Source of the DNA: Synechocystis sp. LKSZ1
Lineage (GTDB): Bacteria > Cyanobacteriota > Cyanobacteriia > Cyanobacteriales > Microcystaceae
Length of the DNA: 64,000 nt
Assembly: GCF_040436315.1 (NCBI RefSeq)
Contig: NZ_AP031572.1
Span: 2,914,001-2,978,000, forward strand
Reading direction: 5' to 3'
The notes below the pieces were generated by a model. That model was not told the DNA's origin, did not search any database, and saw only the letters and a list, made by a program, of their open reading frames with translations. Position numbers and translations under genes: made by a program. Shown here piece after piece: positions 38,737 to 47,965 of this stretch (position 1 is its first letter; each line of letters starts with the position of its first letter).

Positions 38737-41700
38737 CTAGTGGCATTCTCTGCTCAATAATAAACGGCCATCGGAAGTGCGATATACACCCTGGGCCTCC
38801 ACTAAGGGAGGAGAAAATGATTGAGATTGTTCCTGGGATAAAGTGGGAAGCGGTTGCACCGTTCCCGTGGGATAGGGAGAAATGCTGGGGTCTCCCGGCC
38901 GGGGAGGCAGGCCCCCAGGGCCAGTGATGATGAAGTTGCCCTGTTTGTTCTGGTCAGGCACAACACAACTATTGGCAATCAATTGGTCGGGATCAATGAG
39001 CGAATCTGGGAATTGGGCCAAGCTATTTTGAATAAAGGTCAGGTCAGGAATGGTAATTACCCCAAAGACAGAGCCACTGGCATTGATGTCCACTCGATTA
39101 TTGCCCTCTAGGGTATCGGGGTTGGTTCCCTTGGGGGCCGGTTGATAGCCATCGCCAAAGAAGACCGGGGTTTGCAAGCTAATGTCACCACCCCGGCCAT
39201 CCCGAGCAAAGGCCAAGATATCGCTGTCCTTGAAGGCCAGAATGGAATCCGCCGTGAGGGTAATATTGCCGCCACCGCCGGCCCCACTGTTCACATTCGT
39301 CCGAATATCGCTATTCCCTTGTAAGCGCAGGTTGGCGGCCCGGATATCGATGCGCCCCCCGGCGGCCTGGGTTGCGGCGGTGGAAATGGTGCTATCAGTA
39401 CTAGTGAGATTGCCCTGGAGATTGATAGCGATATTTCCCGCATCGCCTTGGCCTAGAGAACTGGCCGTAATTTCAGAATTGGCCCCCATCTGAACTAAGG
39501 AGGCCTTGATCTCGATACTACTAGGGCTTTTGGCCACGCCGGTTTCCCGAATGGCTGTGGAAATGGTTCCGCCTTCCAAGTTGAGGTTTTGACCAATATC
39601 GAGCCTGATATTGCCAGCACTTCCCTGGCCAGCGGTTCTGGCCAAGATTCTCCCCTCATCTCTGAGGGTTAGACTATTGGTGGTTAGGGTAATTGTTCCC
39701 GCTTTTCCCTGGGCTCCTTCCCCTAAGGAGGAGATGATGGCACTACCAGTACCGTCACTCGCTTTGCCGTCTACAGTGATCTGGTGAGCCTTGATCTCAA
39801 TACTGCCCCCTTCCCCCTGGCCCAGCATAGCAGCTTGGATCTGGCCACCCCGGCTGAGGGTGAGTTGCTGGGTACTAAGGCTGATTTGTCCGGAGTTACC
39901 CCGCGCATTGTTGTCCACGGTGGTGGTGATCAAGCTAGCAGCGGTTTTCACGTCATTCTCGCCATCCACAATAATTTCTGGAGCATTGATCGTAATGTTA
40001 CCCGCATCGCCGATGCCTCCAGCAAAGGTGGCCGCTTGAATTTGCATCCCCTTTAGTACCTGGAGAGAATCGGCATTGATGCTAATATTGCCCCCCTTCC
40101 CTTCTCCCGCTGTACTCACGGAAATCAGAGAAAAATCATCACTGGCGATGGTCTTGCTGTCGATCCGAATTTCGCCGCCATTGCCCTTGGCCCCAACTTC
40201 GACACTACTGACAATGTCGGCAAAGTTGAGCCGGAGGTGATCAACTGCTAGCTGGATCGACCCCGCATTCCCTTGCCCAAAGGTTGCAGAATCAATACCG
40301 GCTCCGTTGGCCAGGGTCAACCGCTCGGCTTGGATATTAATCAGGCCTGCGTTCCCAATACCGCCATCGCCAATTTGAGTACTGACCCCAGCCCCGGCCC
40401 CAATGCTGGTTTTGCCGCTCATGGCAATCTCTCGGGCCTTGAGGGCGATCTCGCCCGCATTGCCAATACCAAAAATGGTGGACTGAATTTGGCCACCGCC
40501 AAAGAGTTCAATGCGGTCGGCCTGGATATCGACTTTGCCCGCATTGCCTTGGCCCTTCTCACTAATGCCGGTGCCTAAAATACTGGGAGCCCCAGTACTA
40601 GTAGACCCAGACAAAATAAATTCCTTTGTTCTAATCATAATATTGCCCGCATCTCCCTGGGCAAAGGAACTGGCATTCACCTGGGCCCCCTGGGTAATGG
40701 CCACGCGATCGGCATTCATTTCAATATCCCCCCCTTTACCTTGGCCCAGTTGTAGGGAACTATCAATTAAAGAGGGAAGACCGTCACTTTTTTCCCCTGT
40801 GACGAGGATGGAAGGTGCATTGAGGCGAATCAAGCCACCCTCTCCCTGGCCAAAAACAGAGCCTGAAATTCTAGCACCATTACTGACCGTTAAAGACGGC
40901 GTTTCGATGATAATACTCCCAGACTTACCGATGGCATCTTTTCCTAAATTGCTGGCAATTTGACTGCCAAAGACAATGGGTATGCCGTCCAAATCACCTT
41001 TTCCTTCACCGTCGATCAAGACACTTTTCTGGGCATGAATCGTTATATCACCGCCGTTCCCCTGGCCCTCGACAAAATTCTCGACCCCGAGGTCAGCTCC
41101 ATTGGTAATACGGAGAATATCTGTTGCTACGGTGATGTTCCCGGAATTGCCCTGCTCGGTTGCGTAGGCGTTGGAGTAAACCCGACTGGTTAAGTTTAAT
41201 GGTTCGCCTTCGAAAATTAGATTAAGCCCACCATCAATCTCGACCTGCTCTGCCGTGAGGAAAATATCACCAATCGTGCCGCTCCCCTGATTCACTGTAC
41301 TGACTTGGGAGCCGTCCTTAATCGTAATGCTTTTGGCCTGGAGGATAATCTGGCCACCATCTCCGCTGGTTACTTTGCCCATCCAATTACTGATGTTAGA
41401 CGCCTGTTCAAAGGTGATTTTCTCTTGGACTTGGAGATTAATGTCTCCTGCCTTTTGATTTGAGGCCTGGAGATTATCTCGAATTCCAGCATTGATATTA
41501 CTCCGAGTACCCACAATATCCGTTGAGTCTCCCGCTGTCAGGGTTAAATTTCTAGCCTGGATATGGACTGCTCCCCCCGGCCCGGCCTCCGTGGTCAGGA
41601 GGGCATTCCGCAATACCGTATCCCCCCCGCTTTTAATAGTGATATCTCCCCCTTGCTGAGCGGAGGTAGTTCTCAGGATACCGGTGAGTTGGATATTCCC

Positions 41701-43440
41701 CTGGGCCGTCAGGTTAATATCGCCGCCGGGGATTGGCATCAGCAACGTGCGGGCTTCCGGCTGGAGGGACGGCCTATCGAAGGGATTGACTTTCGGCAAA
41801 TTCTCCTCTGTATCCGAGACAAAACGAGCATAGCCGGTATTAATCGTGCCCAGAACATCTAAATTTCCTGCTGTGCGGAGATCAATGTCACCGCCAAAAT
41901 TGATCATAAAACCGCTCAGGGCCAGGTCTCCTCCCGCTTTAGCTGTAATTTTGCCGGGAATGGTTTTTTCGTTGGGATCAAGACTATTGATGATCAAGCC
42001 CTGGAGATTCATGGCCTCGCCACTGTTCAGGAAAATGTTGCCCGCTTCAGCCTGGGCATAGGCTAAGAGGCCCGATTCTCCCACCACGTCCAAGTTTCCC
42101 CGACTATCTAGCGCAATAGTTCCTCCTTTAGTGAGGGAACGGCTAGAAATGGCCCCCAGTCCAAAATTAGCTGGCAGGGTTTCAACGGCTGTAATATCAC
42201 CTCCTAGGGCCGGATTCGGCTGAAACTGATTGCTAAAAAATGCGGTTCCCCCCAGTAGTTGGGTAAATTCTGGATCGGCAAAAAAGGTTGAGCCCACAAG
42301 GATATTAGCCCGGCTAGCGGCTTTTCCGGTTGGCAAATTCACCCCAGCCCGGAGGTCTGCTAACGGTTCCTTGGCACCGTCTAGGGTAAGCTTTTGGCCA
42401 TTGCTGAGGGTCACGGTTTCCGCGGACCAGGCGTTAGGGTTGGAGCCAGTAATCCAGATAAAGTCGGGGATAGTGATGGAGCCACCGGCCTGAATTTGCA
42501 GGGAGCCGCCTTGGTAGGCCAATAGTGAGACATCTCCCCCGGCCTGGAGCGTCAGTCCAGTACTTTTTTCCAGGCTATTTAGAGCTCCAGCTAGGGTTTC
42601 AACACGAAAATTGCCACCACTACTGAAGCGCCCCATGGCATTGATGGGGATATCCGAACGGAGGGTGAAGTCGCCTCCGGCCGCCAGGTCACTGTCTGGG
42701 CTATAGAGTCCGACAAATAGACCTTGTTGGCCCTGCAGGGTAAGATTTTCCCTAGCGGCAAGAATCAGGGGAGAACCCAAAACATCGGTAATTGTTAGAA
42801 AGTTTTGGGCCGTTAGGGACAGATTTTTGCCAGCGTTGAGACTGCCAAAGATAGTCACGACAGGGGCCGCTAGGGTTAAATCCTTGCTTACTTCGAGGTT
42901 AGCGGCACTCTCGATCGACTGGGAGTTTCCTCCAAAATCAAGGCCGATGGGAACACTAATAGTCAACAGGGGAGGGCCTTGGGATGGGTCACGGCCAAAG
43001 GTCTGGCCATCAGCAAACTGAAAACTGTTGGCTGTCGTTGCCAGAAAAGAACCTCTGACATCAAGCTGGGCATTAGGGCCGAAAATAATGCCGTTGGGAT
43101 TGAGAAAAAATAAATTGGCCTCCCCTGCTACCCCCAGCAGACCGAGGAGTTGGGAGGGGTTATTACCTGTAACCCGCGAGAAGATATTGAGTACTCCGGC
43201 GGGATTGGTGAAATAGGCCCCGTGGCCCTCTGGGATGCTGAACTCTTGAAAGCTATGAAACAGGTTCGTCCCCCGCAGGGCACCGCCATTGATCTGGTCG
43301 AGAAAATTAGTTAGGGCCTCTACCCGAGAACTTTCCGCGCCTAAACTTTGGTCGGGAATAATCTGGGCTAAGCTAGGGCCAGTCATTCCTATTAGAAGTG
43401 TGGAGATCAGGCCTGTAAGGGCAAGGCGCTGAGGCAACAT
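38737..43440 (-). CDS. Filamentous hemagglutinin-like exoprotein (TpsA)
   Basis: The ATG at 43440 has AGGAGA seven bases upstream and gives 1567 residues with a signal peptide (LALTGLISTLLIGMTGPSLA). The N-terminal TPS domain shows the family motifs NPAGVLNIFSRVTG and NLFFLNPNGIIFGPNA. A long right-handed beta-helix follows, with dozens of repeats of the type GxGNAGxIxI or GxGKGGxIxI (residues ~650-1400). The C-terminus ends in GVYRTSDGRLLLSRECH, typical of cyanobacterial TpsA. Likely roles are adhesion or surface interaction; neither is shown. Confidence 0.92.
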   Translation of the reverse strand: MLPQRLALTGLISTLLIGMTGPSLAQIIPDQSLGAESSRVEALTNFLDQINGGALRGTNLFHSFQEFSIPEGHGAYFTNPAGVLNIFSRVTGNNPSQLLGLLGVAGEANLFFLNPNGIIFGPNAQLDVRGSFLATTANSFQFADGQTFGRDPSQGPPLLTISVPIGLDFGGNSQSIESAANLEVSKDLTLAAPVVTIFGSLNAGKNLSLTAQNFLTITDVLGSPLILAARENLTLQGQQGLFVGLYSPDSDLAAGGDFTLRSDIPINAMGRFSSGGNFRVETLAGALNSLEKSTGLTLQAGGDVSLLAYQGGSLQIQAGGSITIPDFIWITGSNPNAWSAETVTLSNGQKLTLDGAKEPLADLRAGVNLPTGKAASRANILVGSTFFADPEFTQLLGGTAFFSNQFQPNPALGGDITAVETLPANFGLGAISSRSLTKGGTIALDSRGNLDVVGESGLLAYAQAEAGNIFLNSGEAMNLQGLIINSLDPNEKTIPGKITAKAGGDLALSGFMINFGGDIDLRTAGNLDVLGTINTGYARFVSDTEENLPKVNPFDRPSLQPEARTLLMPIPGGDINLTAQGNIQLTGILRTTSAQQGGDITIKSGGDTVLRNALLTTEAGPGGAVHIQARNLTLTAGDSTDIVGTRSNINAGIRDNLQASNQKAGDINLQVQEKITFEQASNISNWMGKVTSGDGGQIILQAKSITIKDGSQVSTVNQGSGTIGDIFLTAEQVEIDGGLNLIFEGEPLNLTSRVYSNAYATEQGNSGNITVATDILRITNGADLGVENFVEGQGNGGDITIHAQKSVLIDGEGKGDLDGIPIVFGSQIASNLGKDAIGKSGSIIIETPSLTVSNGARISGSVFGQGEGGLIRLNAPSILVTGEKSDGLPSLIDSSLQLGQGKGGDIEMNADRVAITQGAQVNASSFAQGDAGNIMIRTKEFILSGSTSTGAPSILGTGISEKGQGNAGKVDIQADRIELFGGGQIQSTIFGIGNAGEIALKAREIAMSGKTSIGAGAGVSTQIGDGGIGNAGLINIQAERLTLANGAGIDSATFGQGNAGSIQLAVDHLRLNFADIVSSVEVGAKGNGGEIRIDSKTIASDDFSLISVSTAGEGKGGNISINADSLQVLKGMQIQAATFAGGIGDAGNITINAPEIIVDGENDVKTAASLITTTVDNNARGNSGQISLSTQQLTLSRGGQIQAAMLGQGEGGSIEIKAHQITVDGKASDGTGSAIISSLGEGAQGKAGTITLTTNSLTLRDEGRILARTAGQGSAGNIRLDIGQNLNLEGGTISTAIRETGVAKSPSSIEIKASLVQMGANSEITASSLGQGDAGNIAINLQGNLTSTDSTISTAATQAAGGRIDIRAANLRLQGNSDIRTNVNSGAGGGGNITLTADSILAFKDSDILAFARDGRGGDISLQTPVFFGDGYQPAPKGTNPDTLEGNNRVDINASGSVFGVITIPDLTFIQNSLAQFPDSLIDPDQLIANSCVVPDQNKQGNFIITGPGGLPPRPGDPSISPYPTGTVQPLPTLSQEQSQSFSPPLVEAQGVYRTSDGRLLLSRECH

Positions 43441-43623
43441 ACCGGGTCTCCTAGCTATCAAAATTTGACGTTAGCGAGCAAAAAGCAATCGTGCTTAAAA
43501 TTGTAGAGCCAAGCTTTTGAGTTGTCGGCCTGCAAAGAGCAATTCCTTTCCTTGCCTTGTGGATTATCTGATATTTCTGCAATTCTTCAAAATCTTAAAC
43601 CATAATTGAGTTCCATCCAGGCC

Positions 43624-46215
43624 ATGGCTAAGCCTCGTTTTCTGAAATATACTCTGTTCCTGCTAGGCAGTCTTATCTTGAGTCTGAGCTTTGGGCTGAG
43701 ACTTCCGCTTCAGGCCTTAAATCCGGCCCAACTCGTCCAGCAAGGGGTAGAGCAATACCAACAGGGCCACTATACAGACGCCATTCAAAGCTGGCAGGGC
43801 GCGGTTTCCCAGGCTAATTCCCCTGATCAGCTCATCATTTTGGAAAATTTAGCCCGGGCCTACCAGCAAGTGGGCCAAAGTCAGGAAGCGCTTACCCACT
43901 GGCAACAAGTGATGGCCCAGGCCCAGACCTTAAATCAGCCCCGTAAACAGGCCCAGGCCCTAACCGAAGCCGCCCAAGTTTACTTGCAAATGGGACAACC
44001 CCGTCAGGCCCTCGCTCTCCTCTGCGCATTGGAATCCGAGCCAGTTTGTCCAGTGGATAGTGCGTTAGGGTTAGCGCGTCAAAGTCAAGACCATGCCCTA
44101 GAAGCCGCGGCCCTGGGAAGTCGGGGAGAAGCTTATCGCCTCATGGGCCAGTATGAGAAAAGCATTCAAAGTCTTGAACAGGCCCTGGCCCTAGGAACGG
44201 CCTACCAAGTCCCTCTGCAACGTAGTTTAGGCAGTGCCTACCAGGCCCGAGGGCAACGTTGGCAATTGCGAGCGGAGTCGGCCCGTCAACAGAGTATTCT
44301 CCGGGCACGGAATCTCCAGCAACGGGCGGTGGCTGACTATCAAAAGGCTCGGGACTATTTCCAAGCCAGTCTGCCAGGCCCTCAAAGTCCCACCTCAGAA
44401 CTAGAGACTCGTCTCGATTTGATGCATCTGGCCAGCCAAACCGAGGGCCTGGCGGTTTTATCCTTAGTGGATAGTAACGCTCAACGCCAGCGGAGTCTGG
44501 AATTACTAACCCAAGCGCCTCCAACGGCGGCCACCCTCTTTGCCACCATCGAGATGGCAAGCTTACCAGCCTTGACGTCACCGGTTTCCGAGCCCTTGGC
44601 CCAATGTCCGGCCCAGTGGCAACTGCCTCCTACTCAACGCCAGGCCTTGCTAGAACAGGGCGCCAAACTGGCTTCTACCCTCAATAATTCCCGGGCCACT
44701 GCCTTTGCCCTAGGAGCCCTGGGCCATTTTTATGAATGTCAAGGCGACATCGCCCAGGCCCAGACTTTAACGCAGCAAGCAATTCTAGCGGCCCATCAGC
44801 CCCTCGGCGGGAAGGACAATGCTTATCTCTGGGAATGGCAACGGGGCCGACTGCTACTAGCCCAAGGCCAACGGGGCCCGGCCCTAGGGGCCTTCCATCA
44901 GGCCTTTTTGAGCTTGGAGAACATTCGCCGGGATCTCCTCAATGCGGAACGGGAAGTCCAATTAGATTTTCGCCAAAGTATCGAGCCGGTTTATCGTCAG
45001 CTAGTTCAACTCCTGCTAGAGTCCGGCACTGAAAAGACCTTAGCCCTTGCCCAGCGCCAAGAGATGATGCACCAGGCCCTAGGGGTGATTGATGCCTTCA
45101 GGATTGCCGAATTACAAAACTATTTAGGCAATGATTGCCCGCTTGAACGTGAACCAGCCACAGCATTTCAGCCCGAGCGATTACCTAACACTGTGGTGAT
45201 TAATGCAATGGTTTTTGAGAAACGAACGGCCCTGCTCTGGGCTTGGCCTGACGGTACCGTCGGCCTTCACTGGATCAACAAAACTCAAGACCAACTGCGC
45301 AACACCGTTAAAAATTTACGCCAAAGTCTACTGGAGCAACGTGCTGGCCCTTACCAAAATCCCTGGGCTCAGGCTCTTTATCAAGACATGATTCAGCCCC
45401 AGCAAGACGAGCTACAACGACGGCAAATCAAAACCTTGGTCTTTATCCAGGATGGCTTTTTCCGCACCATTCCCATGACGGTTCTCCACGATGGCCAACA
45501 ATTCCTAGTAGAAAACTACGCCGTTGTAACCCAGCCCAGTCTCCCCGGAATGACAACTCTCCAGGCCCCAGTGTCGGCCTATCAAGCCCTGATTTTAGGT
45601 GTCAGCGAGGCCACAACCATTGATGATCAAGTTTTCGAGCCCTTGGTGAATGTCCCCCTAGAAGTTCGTTCCGTGGCCCAACGGTTTGGCCGCACAAAAA
45701 CCTTGGTGGATCAGCAATTTAGTCCGCAAGTTCTGAATCAGGAATTAAGCAATGCCGATTACCCTATTGTTCACATTGCCACCCACGCTCAATTTGGCCT
45801 AATCGCTGAAGATACCTTTCTGATTACAGGTAATAACCAAAAAATGACCCTCAGTGAATTGGAAGAATCTCTGCGCCGTCTCAAGAATGGCGGCCGTTCT
45901 GTGGAGCTCCTTTTTTTAGCGGCTTGTCAAACTGCGGAAGGGGATGACCGCTCGGCCCTTGGATTAGCTGGGGCTGCCGTTCAAGTAGGGGTAAAAGGTG
46001 CTATTGGTTCCCTTTGGCCAGTTGCTGATGAATCTACTTTTTTACTGGTGACATCATTTTATGAAAATTTAGTTCATAACAGCATGAGCAAAGCCGAAGC
46101 TCTCCGACAAACTCAGATTAAGATGATTCATGCAAAGGAGAATACAGACATCAATGATCTGTATGCTAATCCATACTATTGGTCTCCATTTATTCTCATT
46201 GGCAATTGGTTATAG
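43624..46215 (+). CDS. Secreted TPR-CHAT protein
   Basis: The ATG at 43624 (MAKPRFLKYTLFLLGSLILS) begins a signal peptide. The ~863-residue protein has TPR repeats over about residues 35-420 and a CHAT domain in the last ~330 residues. The dyad is H721 (VHIATHAQF) and C768 (FLAACQTAEG). Many cyanobacterial TPR-CHAT proteins are encoded beside filamentous hemagglutinin/TpsB genes, exactly as here, where it is divergent from tpsA. It may process or monitor the exoprotein; that is inference. It is about twice the size of the CHAT protein at 331-1659. Confidence 0.9.
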   Translation: MAKPRFLKYTLFLLGSLILSLSFGLRLPLQALNPAQLVQQGVEQYQQGHYTDAIQSWQGAVSQANSPDQLIILENLARAYQQVGQSQEALTHWQQVMAQAQTLNQPRKQAQALTEAAQVYLQMGQPRQALALLCALESEPVCPVDSALGLARQSQDHALEAAALGSRGEAYRLMGQYEKSIQSLEQALALGTAYQVPLQRSLGSAYQARGQRWQLRAESARQQSILRARNLQQRAVADYQKARDYFQASLPGPQSPTSELETRLDLMHLASQTEGLAVLSLVDSNAQRQRSLELLTQAPPTAATLFATIEMASLPALTSPVSEPLAQCPAQWQLPPTQRQALLEQGAKLASTLNNSRATAFALGALGHFYECQGDIAQAQTLTQQAILAAHQPLGGKDNAYLWEWQRGRLLLAQGQRGPALGAFHQAFLSLENIRRDLLNAEREVQLDFRQSIEPVYRQLVQLLLESGTEKTLALAQRQEMMHQALGVIDAFRIAELQNYLGNDCPLEREPATAFQPERLPNTVVINAMVFEKRTALLWAWPDGTVGLHWINKTQDQLRNTVKNLRQSLLEQRAGPYQNPWAQALYQDMIQPQQDELQRRQIKTLVFIQDGFFRTIPMTVLHDGQQFLVENYAVVTQPSLPGMTTLQAPVSAYQALILGVSEATTIDDQVFEPLVNVPLEVRSVAQRFGRTKTLVDQQFSPQVLNQELSNADYPIVHIATHAQFGLIAEDTFLITGNNQKMTLSELEESLRRLKNGGRSVELLFLAACQTAEGDDRSALGLAGAAVQVGVKGAIGSLWPVADESTFLLVTSFYENLVHNSMSKAEALRQTQIKMIHAKENTDINDLYANPYYWSPFILIGNWL

Positions 46216-46611
46216 ATTCTTTTTGATAAGACCCAAGAACCTGGGCATTGCATTTTGATTCAGCAACGCCTGCTTTTTGTAAACCTTACTTCAACTTCGC
46301 TTCTGTCCATGGAGTTATAGCTGTTTAGATTGAAAATGATACAGCTTGTTTGACAGAGATTCTTAATTAGCAAGCTTTAGTCCACCCGTGACTGTCTCAG
46401 AATAAATCAAATCAACTATACAGTTGAGCCTCTGTCAATAGTTTGTGAGTGAGGAGTTGCTTTAGTCTTCAACGCCTAATTGTCTCATTGGCTTAAAATG
46501 GGCTTAAATAACTTTGATAATCTTCGCTAATTTTAGACAGTCTTAGGTAATCAGATTTTGAGCAAAAACCCAAAAACCGGACTAGATAAGCGTTTGAAGT
46601 TATTGCGAATA
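46216..46611. other. AT-rich non-coding region left of the att site
   Basis: No plausible ORF is present. The region holds a TCAACT/AGTTGA inverted repeat (46412-46427, four-base centre) and two direct GGCTTAA repeats 11 bases apart (46490-46496 and 46501-46507). The same heptamer recurs on the other side of the tRNA fragment. The sequence may be the original downstream flank of the tRNA gene, or a remnant of an earlier insertion. Confidence 0.5.
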
Positions 46612-46653
46612 TGGCTCAGGCGGGATTTGAACCTGCGACCTTGGGCTTATGAG
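46612..46653 (-). tRNA. 3' fragment of a CAT-anticodon tRNA (attachment site)
   Basis: On the minus strand the sequence runs from the anticodon loop CTCATAA (46653-46647) through the variable region, the T arm (GTTCAAAT loop) and the acceptor 3' strand CTGAGCC plus discriminator A at 46612. No encoded CCA follows. The 5' half (acceptor, D arm and a pairing anticodon stem) is missing. This is the normal scar of integration into a tRNA 3' end, with the crossover near the anticodon loop. It is probably elongator tRNA-Met. Polarity predicts that the intact tRNA lies at the element's other end, beyond the window. Confidence 0.8.
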
Positions 46654-46692
46654 TCCCCTTGGCAAATTTTCAAACCCTAGTTATAGCAATAG

Positions 46693-46734
46693 TTAAGCCA
46701 GCCCCAAAACGAGACTGGCTTAAAGTTGGCTTAA
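46693..46734. repeat. GGCTTAA inverted and direct repeats beside the att site
   Basis: TTAAGCCAG (46693-46701) and CTGGCTTAA (46715-46723) are a perfect nine-base inverted repeat with a 13-base loop. A third half-site TTGGCTTAA follows at 46726-46734, 11 bases from the second. They lie 40-80 bases inside the element from the tRNA fragment, where integrase arm or excisionase sites are expected. The hairpin could also act as the terminator of the leftward operon, though no clear T-run follows on the minus strand. Confidence 0.5.
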
Positions 46735-46753
46735 ATTGAGCAAAATATCCCCC

Positions 46754-46939
46754 CTACTCTTCCCTAAAATCCCCCTTAGAATCGCCACGTTTTTGCTGAT
46801 ACTGAAAAGCAGTGCCAGCGGCAGATGTCAAACCTGCAGCAAAACCCAATCCGCCCTGATTGTTCATAAAAATACTAGGAACGGCAATACAGACCGCAAC
46901 GATCATCGTCAATACCGGGAAGTCAAGCAACTTCGCCAT
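46754..46939 (-). CDS. Small membrane protein, holin candidate
   Basis: From the ATG at 46939 (MAKLLDFPVLTMIVAVCIAVPSIF) the protein has 61 residues; an ATG four codons upstream is possible. Two short hydrophobic stretches (PVLTMIVAVCIAVPSIF and GGLGFAAGLTSAAGTAF) precede a charged tail (QQKRGDSKGDFREE). It is the last gene of the late operon and overlaps the previous one. Size, topology and closeness to the endolysin suggest a holin, but there is no family match. Confidence 0.6.
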   Translation of the reverse strand: MAKLLDFPVLTMIVAVCIAVPSIFMNNQGGLGFAAGLTSAAGTAFQYQQKRGDSKGDFREE

Positions 46940-47237
46940 ATTTCCCCGCATTAACCAGGAAGGAATACTGACTGACGACCTCCTCCAAAATTAGCTGGGC
47001 CTTGCGCGGCGTAATGGCCTCATAGTGGCTCGTTTCCTCGTAGATAATGTTTTCCACTTTGGCCCGTAGTTCTGGCTCATCGTAGATAGCAATCCACTTA
47101 GGCATTACCTGATCCAGCCGATTAAGCACCGGGGGGACATATTTGATGATGCCCCGTTTTGTCCACTTGGCTAGAAATGGCTCTAATAAACCCTTCGTTA
47201 AAGCGACTCCCAGCAGGAAGGTAAGAAAGCTAATCAC
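46923..47237 (-). CDS. Small protein with N-terminal membrane segment, lysis module
   Basis: The 104-residue protein begins with one hydrophobic segment (MISFLTFLLGVALTKGLLEPFL) and continues as a charged helical domain (WIAIYDEPELRAKVENIIYEE). Its start overlaps the endolysin stop by four bases (ATGA type). It could be a second holin, an anti-holin or a spanin-like protein. I do not recognise a family. Confidence 0.6.
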   Translation of the reverse strand: MISFLTFLLGVALTKGLLEPFLAKWTKRGIIKYVPPVLNRLDQVMPKWIAIYDEPELRAKVENIIYEETSHYEAITPRKAQLILEEVVSQYSFLVNAGKYGEVA

Positions 47238-47965
47238 AGTTTTTTCCTCCAGTTCTTAGCGAGTTCTGCAATTTCGCCGGCCTTGTCCAGGCCATTGATA
47301 CAACGGCGGGCGTTGTAAAAATCAGCCTTGTCCCCGTTGATATAGTCGGTGATCTTCCGGCCAGTGAAAGCGCCGGTCTTGAAACCGTGAACCATGATAA
47401 ATAAGGCGACGTTTGGCTCAAGGGCCAGGTCGGGATTTTTGACCAAAGGGATACCCAAGATTCGCTCGTATTTTAAGTAATTACGAAGCCAGGTTATTTG
47501 GGTAAGGCCACGCCCATAGTAGGGGAAATAACGGAGGTGTCGCCGCCGCCAATCCTCCGACAACCAGTAGGCCTCTTTGACCGGCTTAAAAGTGCGGTTT
47601 GTCTCCCATTCCGTCGTCGCTAGAACGTAAGCAGTCTGATTGGTTGAACCGATTTTCTGCTGGCGGCATTCGTAAATAATGGCATCCACCATGCCTTCTT
47701 TAGTAGAAAAATCATGGGTCTTGCCGGGTCTTGTCAGGGCCAAAACTTCCTCTTGAAGCAAGGCCCAAGAGTCTGGCCCAATCCATTCCGGTTCCGAGCG
47801 GTGATTATCGGCTTTGAACTCGGCCCAGGCCGACCGGGTGCGTGGGCCAAACATCCCATCAACCGGCCCGACCGGATAACCAAGGGTCTTGAGACTGGTC
47901 TGAACCTGCGTCAACAGTTCGTCAGGAAGATCACTTAATAGCGTCGCCGTTTGAATAGCGTTCAT
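47234..47965 (-). CDS. Endolysin: peptidoglycan-binding plus GH19-type hydrolase
   Basis: The ATG at 47965 (MNAIQTATLLSDLPDELLTQ) gives 243 residues. Residues ~15-65 form a PG_binding_1 domain (VQTSLKTLGYPVGPVDGMFG). The rest matches phage GH19/chitinase-class-I-like lysins: VLATTEWETNRTFKPVKEAYW, with a candidate catalytic Glu in the TEWETN segment, YFPYYGRGLTQITWLRNYLK, and IMVHGFKTGAFTG plus RRCINGLDKAG. It would break peptidoglycan for lysis. It has no signal peptide, so it depends on a holin. Confidence 0.9.
   Translation of the reverse strand: MNAIQTATLLSDLPDELLTQVQTSLKTLGYPVGPVDGMFGPRTRSAWAEFKADNHRSEPEWIGPDSWALLQEEVLALTRPGKTHDFSTKEGMVDAIIYECRQQKIGSTNQTAYVLATTEWETNRTFKPVKEAYWLSEDWRRRHLRYFPYYGRGLTQITWLRNYLKYERILGIPLVKNPDLALEPNVALFIMVHGFKTGAFTGRKITDYINGDKADFYNARRCINGLDKAGEIAELAKNWRKKL

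Noticed and set aside
38854-43216. Many plus-strand open frames inside the exoprotein gene
   Set aside because: They are shadows created by the repetitive beta-helix coding sequence on the opposite strand.
43624-46215. TPR-CHAT protein as the protease of a type III-E CRISPR (craspase) system
   Set aside because: No CRISPR array or Cas gene is present, the protein has a signal peptide, and it sits beside a two-partner secretion pair.
46612-46660. A complete functional tRNA gene
   Set aside because: The acceptor 5' strand, D arm and a pairing anticodon stem are absent upstream of the anticodon loop.
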